Below, in pieces: positions 55,225 to 63,137 of a stretch of DNA of 64,000 bases. Origin of the DNA: Mycobacterium paraterrae (GTDB taxonomy: Bacteria; Actinomycetota; Actinomycetes; Mycobacteriales; Mycobacteriaceae); the NCBI RefSeq assembly GCF_022430545.2, contig NZ_CP092488.2, forward strand, positions 4,898,001 through 4,962,000, given 5' to 3'. Below the pieces are notes generated by a model that saw only the letters and a program-made list of their open reading frames with translations, searched no databases and was not told the origin of the DNA. The position numbers and the translations under genes were made by a program. Within the stretch, counting starts at the first letter, position 1, and each line of letters opens with the position of its first letter.

Positions 55225-56321
55225 GGATAGCCTTTCAGATGAGCTTCGATGCCGGTATCGACAGTGCCAACGGATCGACTGGCCGTTTCGAGGGCTTCGA
55301 CGAGGCGCGTTTCGGCGTCCGGGATCGTCGCGGCGACTTTGGCCGCAGCTAGACTACGACTCCGTAGCGATGTGCCGGCATCCGTGGCTGCGGCCGCAAG
55401 CGTAGACCACGCTTTGGAAGCATGTCGGGCCGCGGCAGCCGCTTCGGCAGTGGCGGCGTCATCTAGGAGATCGGCGATGTTCTGGCAACCGTCTGCCTGC
55501 AGCGTACGAAAGAGCCCGCCGCCGGTACCGGCTTTCTCGATGAACGCCCCGAGCCCGAACAATGCCGCGGTCAGGGCATCGTCATCGAACAGCGTTGGCC
55601 AATGCCCTACGTCATCGGCGAAGTCCTGCACACCCTTCAAACCGGAAGATTCGACTTCAGCTGCCTCGATGCGCAGTAGCGGCGCACCTACGGCACCGCC
55701 GCGCATGAACGCTGCGCTCGCGGCGAGTGCAGCGGCCGCGATCGGCCCAAGGTCTGGCACTCGCTCTGGCCAGTCGACGTGATATGTGGTGTGCCGGGTA
55801 GGTGTGGGAAACCCGACCGAGGACCGCGCCCGGCGTAGGTCGTCGTAGGCCACCGTCTGGGTTGTCTCGCGGTCATTATCGACCACATAGGCGACCCGTT
55901 GTTCGTCATCGTATCCGGTGATGACAATGTCGTGACGGCTCATGTGCAATCGGACGCGCAGGTAAGGAAGTTCGCCGATGTCAGCCCAGACCATGACGGG
56001 TCGACCTTTGTCGATTTCGTCGGTCACAAATGCCCATCCCACGTCCGGGTCATCGGTCGATCGCACGACGAACTTTGCGCCAACCCGGGAGAGGTAATCC
56101 TGTTCCAGGTCGCTTCCTCGTCCTACCAGGTACACCTGGGGGAACAACTGCGTAGAGCGGACGTACGAGAAGTCCAAGGCTCCGCCGAGGGTGAAGACCA
56201 ATCCTTCACTGAGTGCTTCTGTCCCCCATCCGAGTTGGGCCCATTCAGTAAGGTCACGAAGCGCACCGGAACCACAGTGCCCTCCCCTCCTATGGGGATA
56301 GGGAATTTGAATCCTCGTCAT
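55221..56321 (-). CDS. BtrH N-terminal domain (papain-like) protein
   Basis: A 366-residue protein of the BtrH_N/DUF4872 type. The probable nucleophile is Cys in HRRGGHCGSGALRDL and the His is in LRVRLHMSRHDIVITGYDD, a papain-like pair. BtrH transfers an acyl group from carrier protein to an aminoglycoside; here no such pathway is present, so an acyl-transfer or amide-cleaving role is an inference. ATG 56321 follows GGAAGGAAG. It is coupled to the broken transglutaminase gene. Confidence 0.8.
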   Translation of the reverse strand: MTRIQIPYPHRRGGHCGSGALRDLTEWAQLGWGTEALSEGLVFTLGGALDFSYVRSTQLFPQVYLVGRGSDLEQDYLSRVGAKFVVRSTDDPDVGWAFVTDEIDKGRPVMVWADIGELPYLRVRLHMSRHDIVITGYDDEQRVAYVVDNDRETTQTVAYDDLRRARSSVGFPTPTRHTTYHVDWPERVPDLGPIAAAALAASAAFMRGGAVGAPLLRIEAAEVESSGLKGVQDFADDVGHWPTLFDDDALTAALFGLGAFIEKAGTGGGLFRTLQADGCQNIADLLDDAATAEAAAAARHASKAWSTLAAAATDAGTSLRSRSLAAAKVAATIPDAETRLVEALETASRSVGTVDTGIEAHLKGYP

Positions 56322-56598
56322 CGCCGCTTCCTTCCTTGTCAGTAGCACTGTTGAGACTCGTCAAAAGCTACGTTTCATCACGGCTTCCCGGCTGACAGTA
56401 GGTGCCAACACCAACACGCGTGACCGCAGCCAACCTCAGCCGCGCATCTCGACCGCCTATGGCGATGGGGCACATTGACTTTCGATCGCTAGTCCTGCAT
56501 CAACACGTCAACGGTAAGAGCCACAGACGCGCAGCACTCAACCGTTGTACTCAGCTCGCTTGCTCCCGTGGTCGCGCTCCCGCGCTTCGGCTGCTTTA

Positions 56599-57705
56599 TC
56601 AGAATCGGATGAGTCCTCGGATGTTGCGGCCCGATCGCATATCCGCGTAGCCTTCGTTGATCTGATCGAGGGTGTACTCACGGGTGATCAGCTCATCCAG
56701 CTTGAGGTGTCCGGCGTTGTAGAGCTCGACGAGCCGCGGGATGTCGTGGGCGGCGTTCGACGAACCGTACAGAGCGCCGCGGATCTGCTTTTCATACAGC
56801 GTCAATTCCAGCAGTGAACCCGACATCGAGGTGTCTTCGGGGTGCCCGATCGCGGTAACGACCACACGGCCGCGTTTACCGACCAAGGACAGCGCCTCGC
56901 CGATGTAGGACCCTTCGGCGACATCGGTGGTCAAGACGCAGACATCGGCGAGTTTGCCGCGGGTGATGTCACTGATCAGTGACCAGGCCTCGTCGATCGT
57001 GGCAACGGCATGCGTCGCACCGAAACCGCCGGCTTGTTCACGCTTGAACGCCACCGGATCGACAGCCACGATGTTCAACGCGCCCGCGATGCGGGCACCC
57101 TGAATCGCATTCATGCCGATGCCACCGGCTCCGATCACTACCACGGTATCCCCGGCACGCACCTCACCGGTGCGCACCGCCGACCCGTACCCGGTCGTCA
57201 CACCACACCCGATCAACGCCGCCTTGTCCAGCGGTGTCCCCTGGTCGATTTTGACCAGAGACGCCTTGGGGACCACGGTGTATTCCGAGAACGTGCCCAG
57301 CAGGCACATCTGGCCGACGTCCTCACCCCGGGCATGGAAACGGTAAGTGCCGTCGATCTGGGGTCCCATCATGAGCGCGGCACCCAAGTCGCACATGTTC
57401 CCCATCCCCCGCGCGCAATAGGAACAGTGCCCACACGACGGCAGGAACGTCAGGATCACCGAATCGCCCTCGGCGACGTTCTCGACACCCGCACCCACTT
57501 CGACCACGGTGCCGGCACCCTCGTGGCCACCGACGACGGGCAGCGGAATGGGCAGGTCGCCGGTCACGAGGTGTTCGTCGGAATGGCACAACCCGGTCGC
57601 GGTCAGCTGGACGAGCACTTCATCGGGGCCGGGAGGATCCAACTCGATGTCCTCGACTTCCCACTTTTCTCCTAGGCCCCACAGCACTGCAGCACGTGTC
57701 TTCAT
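56599..57705 (-). CDS. zinc-dependent alcohol dehydrogenase (AdhD-like)
   Basis: A 368-residue MDR alcohol dehydrogenase, the same length as mymA-operon AdhD. Catalytic zinc ligands are in GLCHSDEHLVTG and GHEGAGTVVEVG; the structural zinc set is CGHCSYCARGMGNMC; NAD motif VIGAGGIGMNAIQGAR. It would oxidise alcohols made by the CYP153 hydroxylase. ATG 57705 follows AAGGAG. The family includes enzymes that need a nicotinoprotein-type acceptor. Last gene of the CYP153 block. Confidence 0.94.
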   Translation of the reverse strand: MKTRAAVLWGLGEKWEVEDIELDPPGPDEVLVQLTATGLCHSDEHLVTGDLPIPLPVVGGHEGAGTVVEVGAGVENVAEGDSVILTFLPSCGHCSYCARGMGNMCDLGAALMMGPQIDGTYRFHARGEDVGQMCLLGTFSEYTVVPKASLVKIDQGTPLDKAALIGCGVTTGYGSAVRTGEVRAGDTVVVIGAGGIGMNAIQGARIAGALNIVAVDPVAFKREQAGGFGATHAVATIDEAWSLISDITRGKLADVCVLTTDVAEGSYIGEALSLVGKRGRVVVTAIGHPEDTSMSGSLLELTLYEKQIRGALYGSSNAAHDIPRLVELYNAGHLKLDELITREYTLDQINEGYADMRSGRNIRGLIRF

Positions 57706-57751
57706 GTGTGTCTCCTTAACGTCAGTGTTTCGGTCGCAGTGGATTGATGAT

Positions 57752-59380
57752 TCACGCCAGCGTCTCGATGATGAGGTCACCGTCGCCGAACTGGCGGCGC
57801 AGCTTCTTCTTGTCGAACTTGCCAGTGGAAGTCAGCGGAATGTCGGTGACGAACGCCCACCGTTCCGGTAGCCACCACTTGGCCACCCGCGCACGCAGAA
57901 ATTCGGTCAGCTCCGCCGCGGTGGCGGTGCGGTCGGCAGCCAGGACGACCACCGCCAGCGGCCGTTCCTGCCACTTGTCGTCGGGCACTCCAATCACCGT
58001 GGCGGTGCGCACCGCAGGGTGAGCGGCCAACTCGTTCTCCAATTCCACCGAGGAGATCCATTCGCCCCCGGACTTGATGACATCCTTGGAGCGGTCGGTC
58101 AGCGCGATGAACGCGTCCGCGCTGATCGTCCCGACGTCCCCGGTACGCAACCACCCGTCCGGCGACGCCGCCGGACTGTCATTCTCGTAATACGACTGAG
58201 TGATCCACGGGCCGCGGACTTGAATCTCCCCCACCGATTTTCCGTCCCACGGTTGTTCTGCACCGCTGTCATCGACGATGCGGGCCTGCACACCGGCCAC
58301 CACCCGGCCTTGGGTTGCGCGCAGGTGAAGCGACCTCTCCGGGGTATCAGAACTCCGCGGCAGAGCGACCGAGGCCAGCGGGGAAGTCTCAGTCATCCCC
58401 CAAGCCTGCACAATGCGGATGCCCAGCTCGTCATAGGCGGTCATCAACGACCGCGGAACCGCCGAACCACCGCAGGCCACCATCTTCAGCGAACTCACGT
58501 CATGGCCGGGATTGTCGCGCAGGTAGTGCAGAACATCGGTCCAGATCGTCGGCACCGCCCCCGCCATCGTCGGTCGCACCGCCTCGATCATCTCCACTAG
58601 AGGCCCCGCCTGCAGGAAACGGTCAGGCAGCAGAAGCTGCGCGCCGGCCATCATCGCCGCATACGGCAACCCCCACGCGTTGGCGTGGAACATCGGAACG
58701 ATCGCCAACACCGTGTCGTCATGACCGATGCCCAAGGCATTCGAGGTGCACGCCGCCTGCGAGTGCAACCACGTCGAACGATGGCTGTAGACAACACCTT
58801 TCGGGTGCCCGGTGGTACCGCTCGTATAGCACATCGCTGCGGCCGACTGCTCGTCGACGTCGGGCCAGTCGAACGTACTCGACTGGGCGGCCACCACATC
58901 GTCGTACCGTAGGACGTCCTTTCCGCACCCCTCGACCGCGGCAAGATCGCCGGTTCCGGTCACTAGCACCGTGCGCACCGAGGTCATCGACGGCAACGCC
59001 GCCGCCAAAAGGGCCAGCACCGTACTGTCGACGATGATCACCCGATCCTCGGCATGATTGGCGATCCACGTCAGCTGTTCCGGCGGCAGCCGCAGGTTCA
59101 ACGTATGCAGCACCGCGCCCATCGACGGCACCGCCGCGTAACAGTCCAGATGCTCCTGGTTGCTCCACTGTAACGTCGCGACACGCTCATCTCCACGGAT
59201 GCCGATCTGGCGCAGAGCATTTGCCAACCGTGCCGCACGCTCACCCACCTCGCGATAGGACACCCCAGAGATCTGCCGGGGTCCGCGCGCAGTCAGCACC
59301 TCGCGATCGCCATGAACTGCCGAAGCATGGGCCACGATCGCGGGCACAGTCAACGCAACGTCCTGCATCGTGCTCCTCAT
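57752..59380 (-). CDS. fatty acid/alkyl acid acyl-CoA ligase (FadD type), second copy
   Basis: A 542-residue AMP-forming CoA ligase with MCYTSGTTGHPKGVVYSHRS, GWLRTGDVGTISADAFI, KSGGEWISSVELEN and the C-terminal TSTGKFDKKKLRR. It is closely parallel to the 40258-41883 ligase, so one arose by duplication. AGGAG directly precedes an internal ATG at 59368 (MQDVALT), which is an alternative start. It activates the acid product of the CYP153-ADH steps. Confidence 0.93.
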   Translation of the reverse strand: MRSTMQDVALTVPAIVAHASAVHGDREVLTARGPRQISGVSYREVGERAARLANALRQIGIRGDERVATLQWSNQEHLDCYAAVPSMGAVLHTLNLRLPPEQLTWIANHAEDRVIIVDSTVLALLAAALPSMTSVRTVLVTGTGDLAAVEGCGKDVLRYDDVVAAQSSTFDWPDVDEQSAAAMCYTSGTTGHPKGVVYSHRSTWLHSQAACTSNALGIGHDDTVLAIVPMFHANAWGLPYAAMMAGAQLLLPDRFLQAGPLVEMIEAVRPTMAGAVPTIWTDVLHYLRDNPGHDVSSLKMVACGGSAVPRSLMTAYDELGIRIVQAWGMTETSPLASVALPRSSDTPERSLHLRATQGRVVAGVQARIVDDSGAEQPWDGKSVGEIQVRGPWITQSYYENDSPAASPDGWLRTGDVGTISADAFIALTDRSKDVIKSGGEWISSVELENELAAHPAVRTATVIGVPDDKWQERPLAVVVLAADRTATAAELTEFLRARVAKWWLPERWAFVTDIPLTSTGKFDKKKLRRQFGDGDLIIETLA

Positions 59381-59416
59381 CGCACACCCGCCCTACAGCC
59401 CGCGGTGAGGCGAGGG

Positions 59417-59827
59417 TCACGCATCGATGAGGTCCTGCCGATTCTGGCTCTCCAGCATCAACCGGTACTCGGGGAACAGGTTCTTGGCCTGCGGGATCAA
59501 CTTGATCAACTTCGGCACCGGACCTTTCGCACGTACCGTTCCCTTGGCCATCGCCATCGTCAAGTTCACCTTCCCCAACCAGAACTTGTTCCCCGTGTCT
59601 GCCGACATGAACAACTCCACGTTGGGCACCGCGGTACTGGCCGCTCCGGTCTCCACCACCTTGTTCGGCATGTCCACCGTCACAACCGCATCCGGATCTG
59701 TGTAATGCACCCGCAACACCACACCCGAATTCGCGAGCTTGTCCGCCAGACCTTCCTTCTCCAAACCCCGCCGAAAGATCCCGCCCAGGAAGGCATAGAC
59801 CTCGTCCTCGTCCCTAAATACCGCCAC
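59417..59827 (-). CDS. SCP2 sterol-binding domain protein
   Basis: A 136-residue SCP2-like lipid-binding protein (MAVFRDEDEVYAFLGGIFRR to the C-terminus). The fold is visible as alternating strands VVLRVHYTDPDAVVTVDMP and VELFMSADTGNKFWLGKVNL with a hydrophobic pocket. It may carry alkyl or acyl chains between the enzymes of this operon. GTG 59827 with GAGG six bases before it is preferred over TTG 59839. An (AGAAC)4 repeat lies just upstream. Confidence 0.83.
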   Translation of the reverse strand: MAVFRDEDEVYAFLGGIFRRGLEKEGLADKLANSGVVLRVHYTDPDAVVTVDMPNKVVETGAASTAVPNVELFMSADTGNKFWLGKVNLTMAMAKGTVRAKGPVPKLIKLIPQAKNLFPEYRLMLESQNRQDLIDA

Positions 59828-59853
59828 CGTCAACCTCAACTAACCTCATTGTC

Positions 59854-59875
59854 AGAACAGAACAGAACAGAACAG
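59854..59875. repeat. (AGAAC)4 microsatellite upstream of the SCP2 gene
   Basis: Four perfect AGAAC units plus AG. It lies 27-48 bp upstream of the SCP2 start, where the message leader or promoter should be. Slippage would change spacing in the control region by 5 bp per unit. Confidence 0.85.
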
Positions 59876-60088
59876 GCACCGACTTCTGACGCTGCTCCTC
59901 CGGATAGAATCGTCATGCTCGTTGGGAAACCCCACTAGGTCCTGATGCGCTGCGCCAAGGCGACCGCCGGGCAGCCGCTAGCGTTCCTTTGCCAGCGGGG
60001 CTGGATGGCAATTGTCACTGAAGTACCTCTCCAAGACACGCGTCGCATCCGCCGTCGTCGTTCCCACCGCCTACGCACCGCCGGCACC

Positions 60089-61291
60089 TCAGTCCGAGCC
60101 GGCGAGCACCAGTTCGGCCCGTTCGACGGCGACTTGCTGCGTGATGACCCGCTTGCTGAACATGAAGTCGCGGGGACGGTTGATGCAGTCGGCGGCAATG
60201 AGCTCGCCGGCACGGAGGTAGAAGCAGGTGAAGTCGCGGTCCCGGGTCGGGTCGCCGCTGAGGACGACCTCGTCGTACCCGGTGTTGAGACCGGCGATCT
60301 GGAGCTTGAGGTCGTATTGATCTGACCAGAACCATGGAAGGGCCGCAATCTTCTTGGACTTCCCACAGACGGTCGCGGCGGCGACCTTGGCCTGCTCGGC
60401 CGCGCTCGGCACGGACTCCAGGCGGATGCGACGGCCGTAACGGGCCATGTCGTGGCTGGCGCAGTCCCCGGCGGCCACGATGTCGGGGTCGCTAGTCCGG
60501 GCCCGATCGTCGATCACGACGCCGTTGTCGACGACCAGGCCCGCGGTGGCGGCGAGCTCGGTGTTCGGCTCCACGCCGATGCCGACAATGACGAGGTCGG
60601 CGGGAATTGATTCGCCACTGGCCAGGATTACTTCGCGGACCCTGCCGTCGCCGGACAGAGCCTCGACCAGCGTGCCCGTCCGGATGTTGACGCCCTCCTC
60701 CCGGTGGATCCGGTCGAAGAACTCCGATACCTCCGGGGCGGTGACCCGTTCAAGGACGCGCCCGGTCGCCTCGAGCAGGGTGACCTCCAGACCCAGTGCA
60801 CGCAACGAGGCGGCTGTCTCCAGTCCGATGTAGCCGCCGCCCACGATCACCGCCCGACGCCCGGGGCCGGCGGCCTCTCGGATCATCTCGCCGTCCGCGG
60901 CGGTGCGTAGGTAGAAGACTCCGGCCAGGTCCGCTCCCGGGGTGGGGAGCCGACGAGGCCGGGCGCCAGTGCACAGCGCGAGCTTGTCGTAGGGCAGTGC
61001 GTCGCCGGTACTCAGCACGACATGACCAGCCGAGCGGTCGATCGCCGCCACCGTCGCATCCAGGAGTCGGATCCGCTGCTTGGCGTAGAAATCCGAGTTG
61101 CGGATCGCGAGTTCGGCCAGTTCGCATTTGTCGGCCAGGTACGACTTGGACAGCGGGGGCCGCTGGTAGGGCAACGCCGACTCATCGCCGACGAGGACGA
61201 TCTCGCCGTCCCACCCTTCTCGGCGAAGACTGGCGGCGAGCTGGGTGCCCGCGTGGCTGGCCCCCGCGATGACCGCTCGCTGCACGGTCAT
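60089..61291 (-). CDS. ferredoxin reductase (FAD/NAD)
   Basis: A 400-residue rubredoxin/putidaredoxin-reductase-type flavoprotein that moves electrons from NAD(P)H to the ferredoxin two genes upstream. FAD motif RAVIAGASHAGTQLAASL (GxSxxG variant), NAD motif AVIVGGGYIGLETAASL, and DIVAAGDCASHDM near the C-terminus. ATG 61291 overlaps the CYP153 stop (ATGA). Confidence 0.94.
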   Translation of the reverse strand: MTVQRAVIAGASHAGTQLAASLRREGWDGEIVLVGDESALPYQRPPLSKSYLADKCELAELAIRNSDFYAKQRIRLLDATVAAIDRSAGHVVLSTGDALPYDKLALCTGARPRRLPTPGADLAGVFYLRTAADGEMIREAAGPGRRAVIVGGGYIGLETAASLRALGLEVTLLEATGRVLERVTAPEVSEFFDRIHREEGVNIRTGTLVEALSGDGRVREVILASGESIPADLVIVGIGVEPNTELAATAGLVVDNGVVIDDRARTSDPDIVAAGDCASHDMARYGRRIRLESVPSAAEQAKVAAATVCGKSKKIAALPWFWSDQYDLKLQIAGLNTGYDEVVLSGDPTRDRDFTCFYLRAGELIAADCINRPRDFMFSKRVITQQVAVERAELVLAGSD

Positions 61292-62679
61292 GCGCCACCT
61301 TTCGGGATGAGGCGGACCATCAGCTTACTGATCCCCCTCACGAAGTTGGACTGCACGTACTCGGGCTCACCGACGACCTCGATGTTCTCGAACCGCGGAA
61401 GCAGCTCCTCCCACAGGATCCGCAACTGCATCTCGGCCAGCCGGTTACCCATACAGCGGTGCACGCCGAAACCGAAGGAGATGTGGTTACGGGCGTTGGC
61501 CCGGTCGATAATCAGGTCATCGGGCCGATCGAACACGCGCTCGTCGCGGTTGCCCGAGGCGTACCACATCAGGACCTTATCGCCCTTGCGGATGAACTGC
61601 CCGTTGAGCACAGTGTCGGCCTTGGCGATCCGGCGCATATGCGCGAGCGGGGTTTGCCACCGGATGATCTCCGAGACCATGTTGGGGATCAGCTCGGGGT
61701 TCGCCTTCAGCTTCTCAAACTGGTCAGGGAACTCGTTCAGCGCCAGAACACCACCGCTCATGGAATTGCGGGTCGTATCGTTGCCACCCACGATCAGCAA
61801 TACCAAGTTGCCCAAGAACTCCATCGGGCGATCGATCAGGTCCTTGGTGCTCTCGTCGCTCTGCAACATGGTGATCAGATCGAAGCCGGGCAGCTCTCCG
61901 GCAGCTTTCCGGGCTGCCTTGTCCCGCCAGTGAGCGCTGAGACCTCTAGCCATATCGACCATGCCGCGAAATATCTCGTCGTTGTCCGAGGGCCCACCGT
62001 TGGCTTGCTCCATGGAGGTGGCGAGATCGGACCATTGGACGAGCTTGCGCCGCTGCTCGTACGGGAAGTCCAGCAGCGTGGCCAGCATGCGCGCGGTTAG
62101 CTCGATCGAGACGTGCTGCACCCAGTTGAACGGTTCGCCAAGCGGCAGAGCGTCGAGCACGTCTACCACCCGCTCGCGGATGAGGCCCTCCATCTCACGC
62201 AGGTTCTTCGGTGCGACCACACCCTGGACAGCCTGCCGTTGCCGGTCGTGTTTCGGGGGGTCCATCGCGATGAACATCGCAATGTCGAGGAAGCGCGGCG
62301 GGCTCCCGATGACGATGAACGGCTCGGAGGAGAAGACCTCGTGGTTCTTGTCGACGGCCACGATGTCGGCATGCCGCGTCACCGACCAGAACGGGCCGAA
62401 CGCGCTGTGGGCCTGATAGTGCACGGGAGCCTCGTTGCGTAGGCGCTCGTAATAGGACTTCCAGCGACCCTGACGATAGAGGAAAGGATTGCTAAGGTCG
62501 ATGTCGGTCAGTTCAACCTCGTCAGCCGGCGGGATCGGTCGCTCGATGAAGATTTTTTCACCGTTGGTGCCGGTGACCCAGCGCCGCGTTCTGTCGTAGA
62601 GGTGGGCGCCCTGGATTATTCGGTCCATCGGAATTGTTGCCTGAGCCTTGGCAGTGACTGCCTCGCGAATATTGCTCAC
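61288..62679 (-). CDS. CYP153-type alkane hydroxylase P450
   Basis: A 463-residue P450 closely resembling bacterial CYP153 medium-chain alkane/cycloalkane hydroxylases: FIAMDPPKHDRQRQAV, LVLLIVGGNDTTRNSMSGGV (I-helix), PQTPLxHMRR-like WQTPLAHMRRIAKAD, and the heme loop HISFGFGVHRCMGNRL. It oxidises a terminal or ring carbon to an alcohol. GTG 62679 follows GAGAGG. Together with the flanking ferredoxin and reductase it forms a complete chain, as in the ahpGHI set of Mycobacterium sp. HXN-1500 (from memory). Confidence 0.92.
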   Translation of the reverse strand: MSNIREAVTAKAQATIPMDRIIQGAHLYDRTRRWVTGTNGEKIFIERPIPPADEVELTDIDLSNPFLYRQGRWKSYYERLRNEAPVHYQAHSAFGPFWSVTRHADIVAVDKNHEVFSSEPFIVIGSPPRFLDIAMFIAMDPPKHDRQRQAVQGVVAPKNLREMEGLIRERVVDVLDALPLGEPFNWVQHVSIELTARMLATLLDFPYEQRRKLVQWSDLATSMEQANGGPSDNDEIFRGMVDMARGLSAHWRDKAARKAAGELPGFDLITMLQSDESTKDLIDRPMEFLGNLVLLIVGGNDTTRNSMSGGVLALNEFPDQFEKLKANPELIPNMVSEIIRWQTPLAHMRRIAKADTVLNGQFIRKGDKVLMWYASGNRDERVFDRPDDLIIDRANARNHISFGFGVHRCMGNRLAEMQLRILWEELLPRFENIEVVGEPEYVQSNFVRGISKLMVRLIPKGGA

Positions 62680-62699
62680 GTCTCACCTCTCTTTCGTCA

Positions 62700-63020
62700 T
62701 CACAGTTGGAACTCGGGCAGATGGACGATCAAACCGTCCCACGCCTCAGAGACCTGCATCTGGCAGGACAGCCGGGAGGTCGGCTGACGCTCGGGGTTCA
62801 TCGCGAGCATCTCCTCTTCATTGGCCCCGGAGAGGCCGACCCGATCGGACCATTGCGGATCGACGATCACATGGCAGGTGCCGCACGCGGCTTCGCCTCC
62901 GCAGTCGCCGTCGATGCCGGGCACCGCATTGTTGGTCGCGACCCGCATCAGTGACTGACCTTCCTCGAGAGGCGCCTCATACTTCTCGCCGCCGTGGGAG
63001 ACAAATGTGACAACTGCCAT
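62700..63020 (-). CDS. 2Fe-2S ferredoxin
   Basis: A 106-residue putidaredoxin/adrenodoxin-type ferredoxin. The cluster ligands are C40, C46, C49 and C86 (CGGEAACGTC and LSCQMQV), the vertebrate-type spacing used by P450 systems. AAGGAG lies 8 bp before the ATG. It is first in the block, 20 bp before CYP153, and divergent from the AraC gene. Confidence 0.95.
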   Translation of the reverse strand: MAVVTFVSHGGEKYEAPLEEGQSLMRVATNNAVPGIDGDCGGEAACGTCHVIVDPQWSDRVGLSGANEEEMLAMNPERQPTSRLSCQMQVSEAWDGLIVHLPEFQL

Positions 63021-63047
63021 AGCCAGGCTCCTTGCGTGTCCTCAGTT

Positions 63048-63111
63048 ACTTGACACAAGTCTTGCGCCAGATGAGCGCTGCGGCTATGTTCGCCGGAGTC
63101 AGAAACTTGTG
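63048..63111. promoter_or_regulatory. inverted repeats in the ferredoxin/AraC divergent region
   Basis: ACTTG-ACA-CAAGT at 63048-63060 is a palindrome, and CACAAGT (63054-63060) is mirrored by ACTTGTG at 63105-63111, a spacing of about five helical turns. It sits between the ferredoxin ATG and the AraC GTG and is a plausible operator for the AraC-type protein. Confidence 0.5.
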
Positions 63112-63137
63112 ATTTCGGCTCAAAGGGGCCATGGTCA

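Noticed and set aside
59935..60366. Small minus-strand ORF after the ferredoxin reductase
   Set aside because: It is another frame of the reductase gene; its Ser/Thr-rich translation and position inside the reductase mark it as a shadow.
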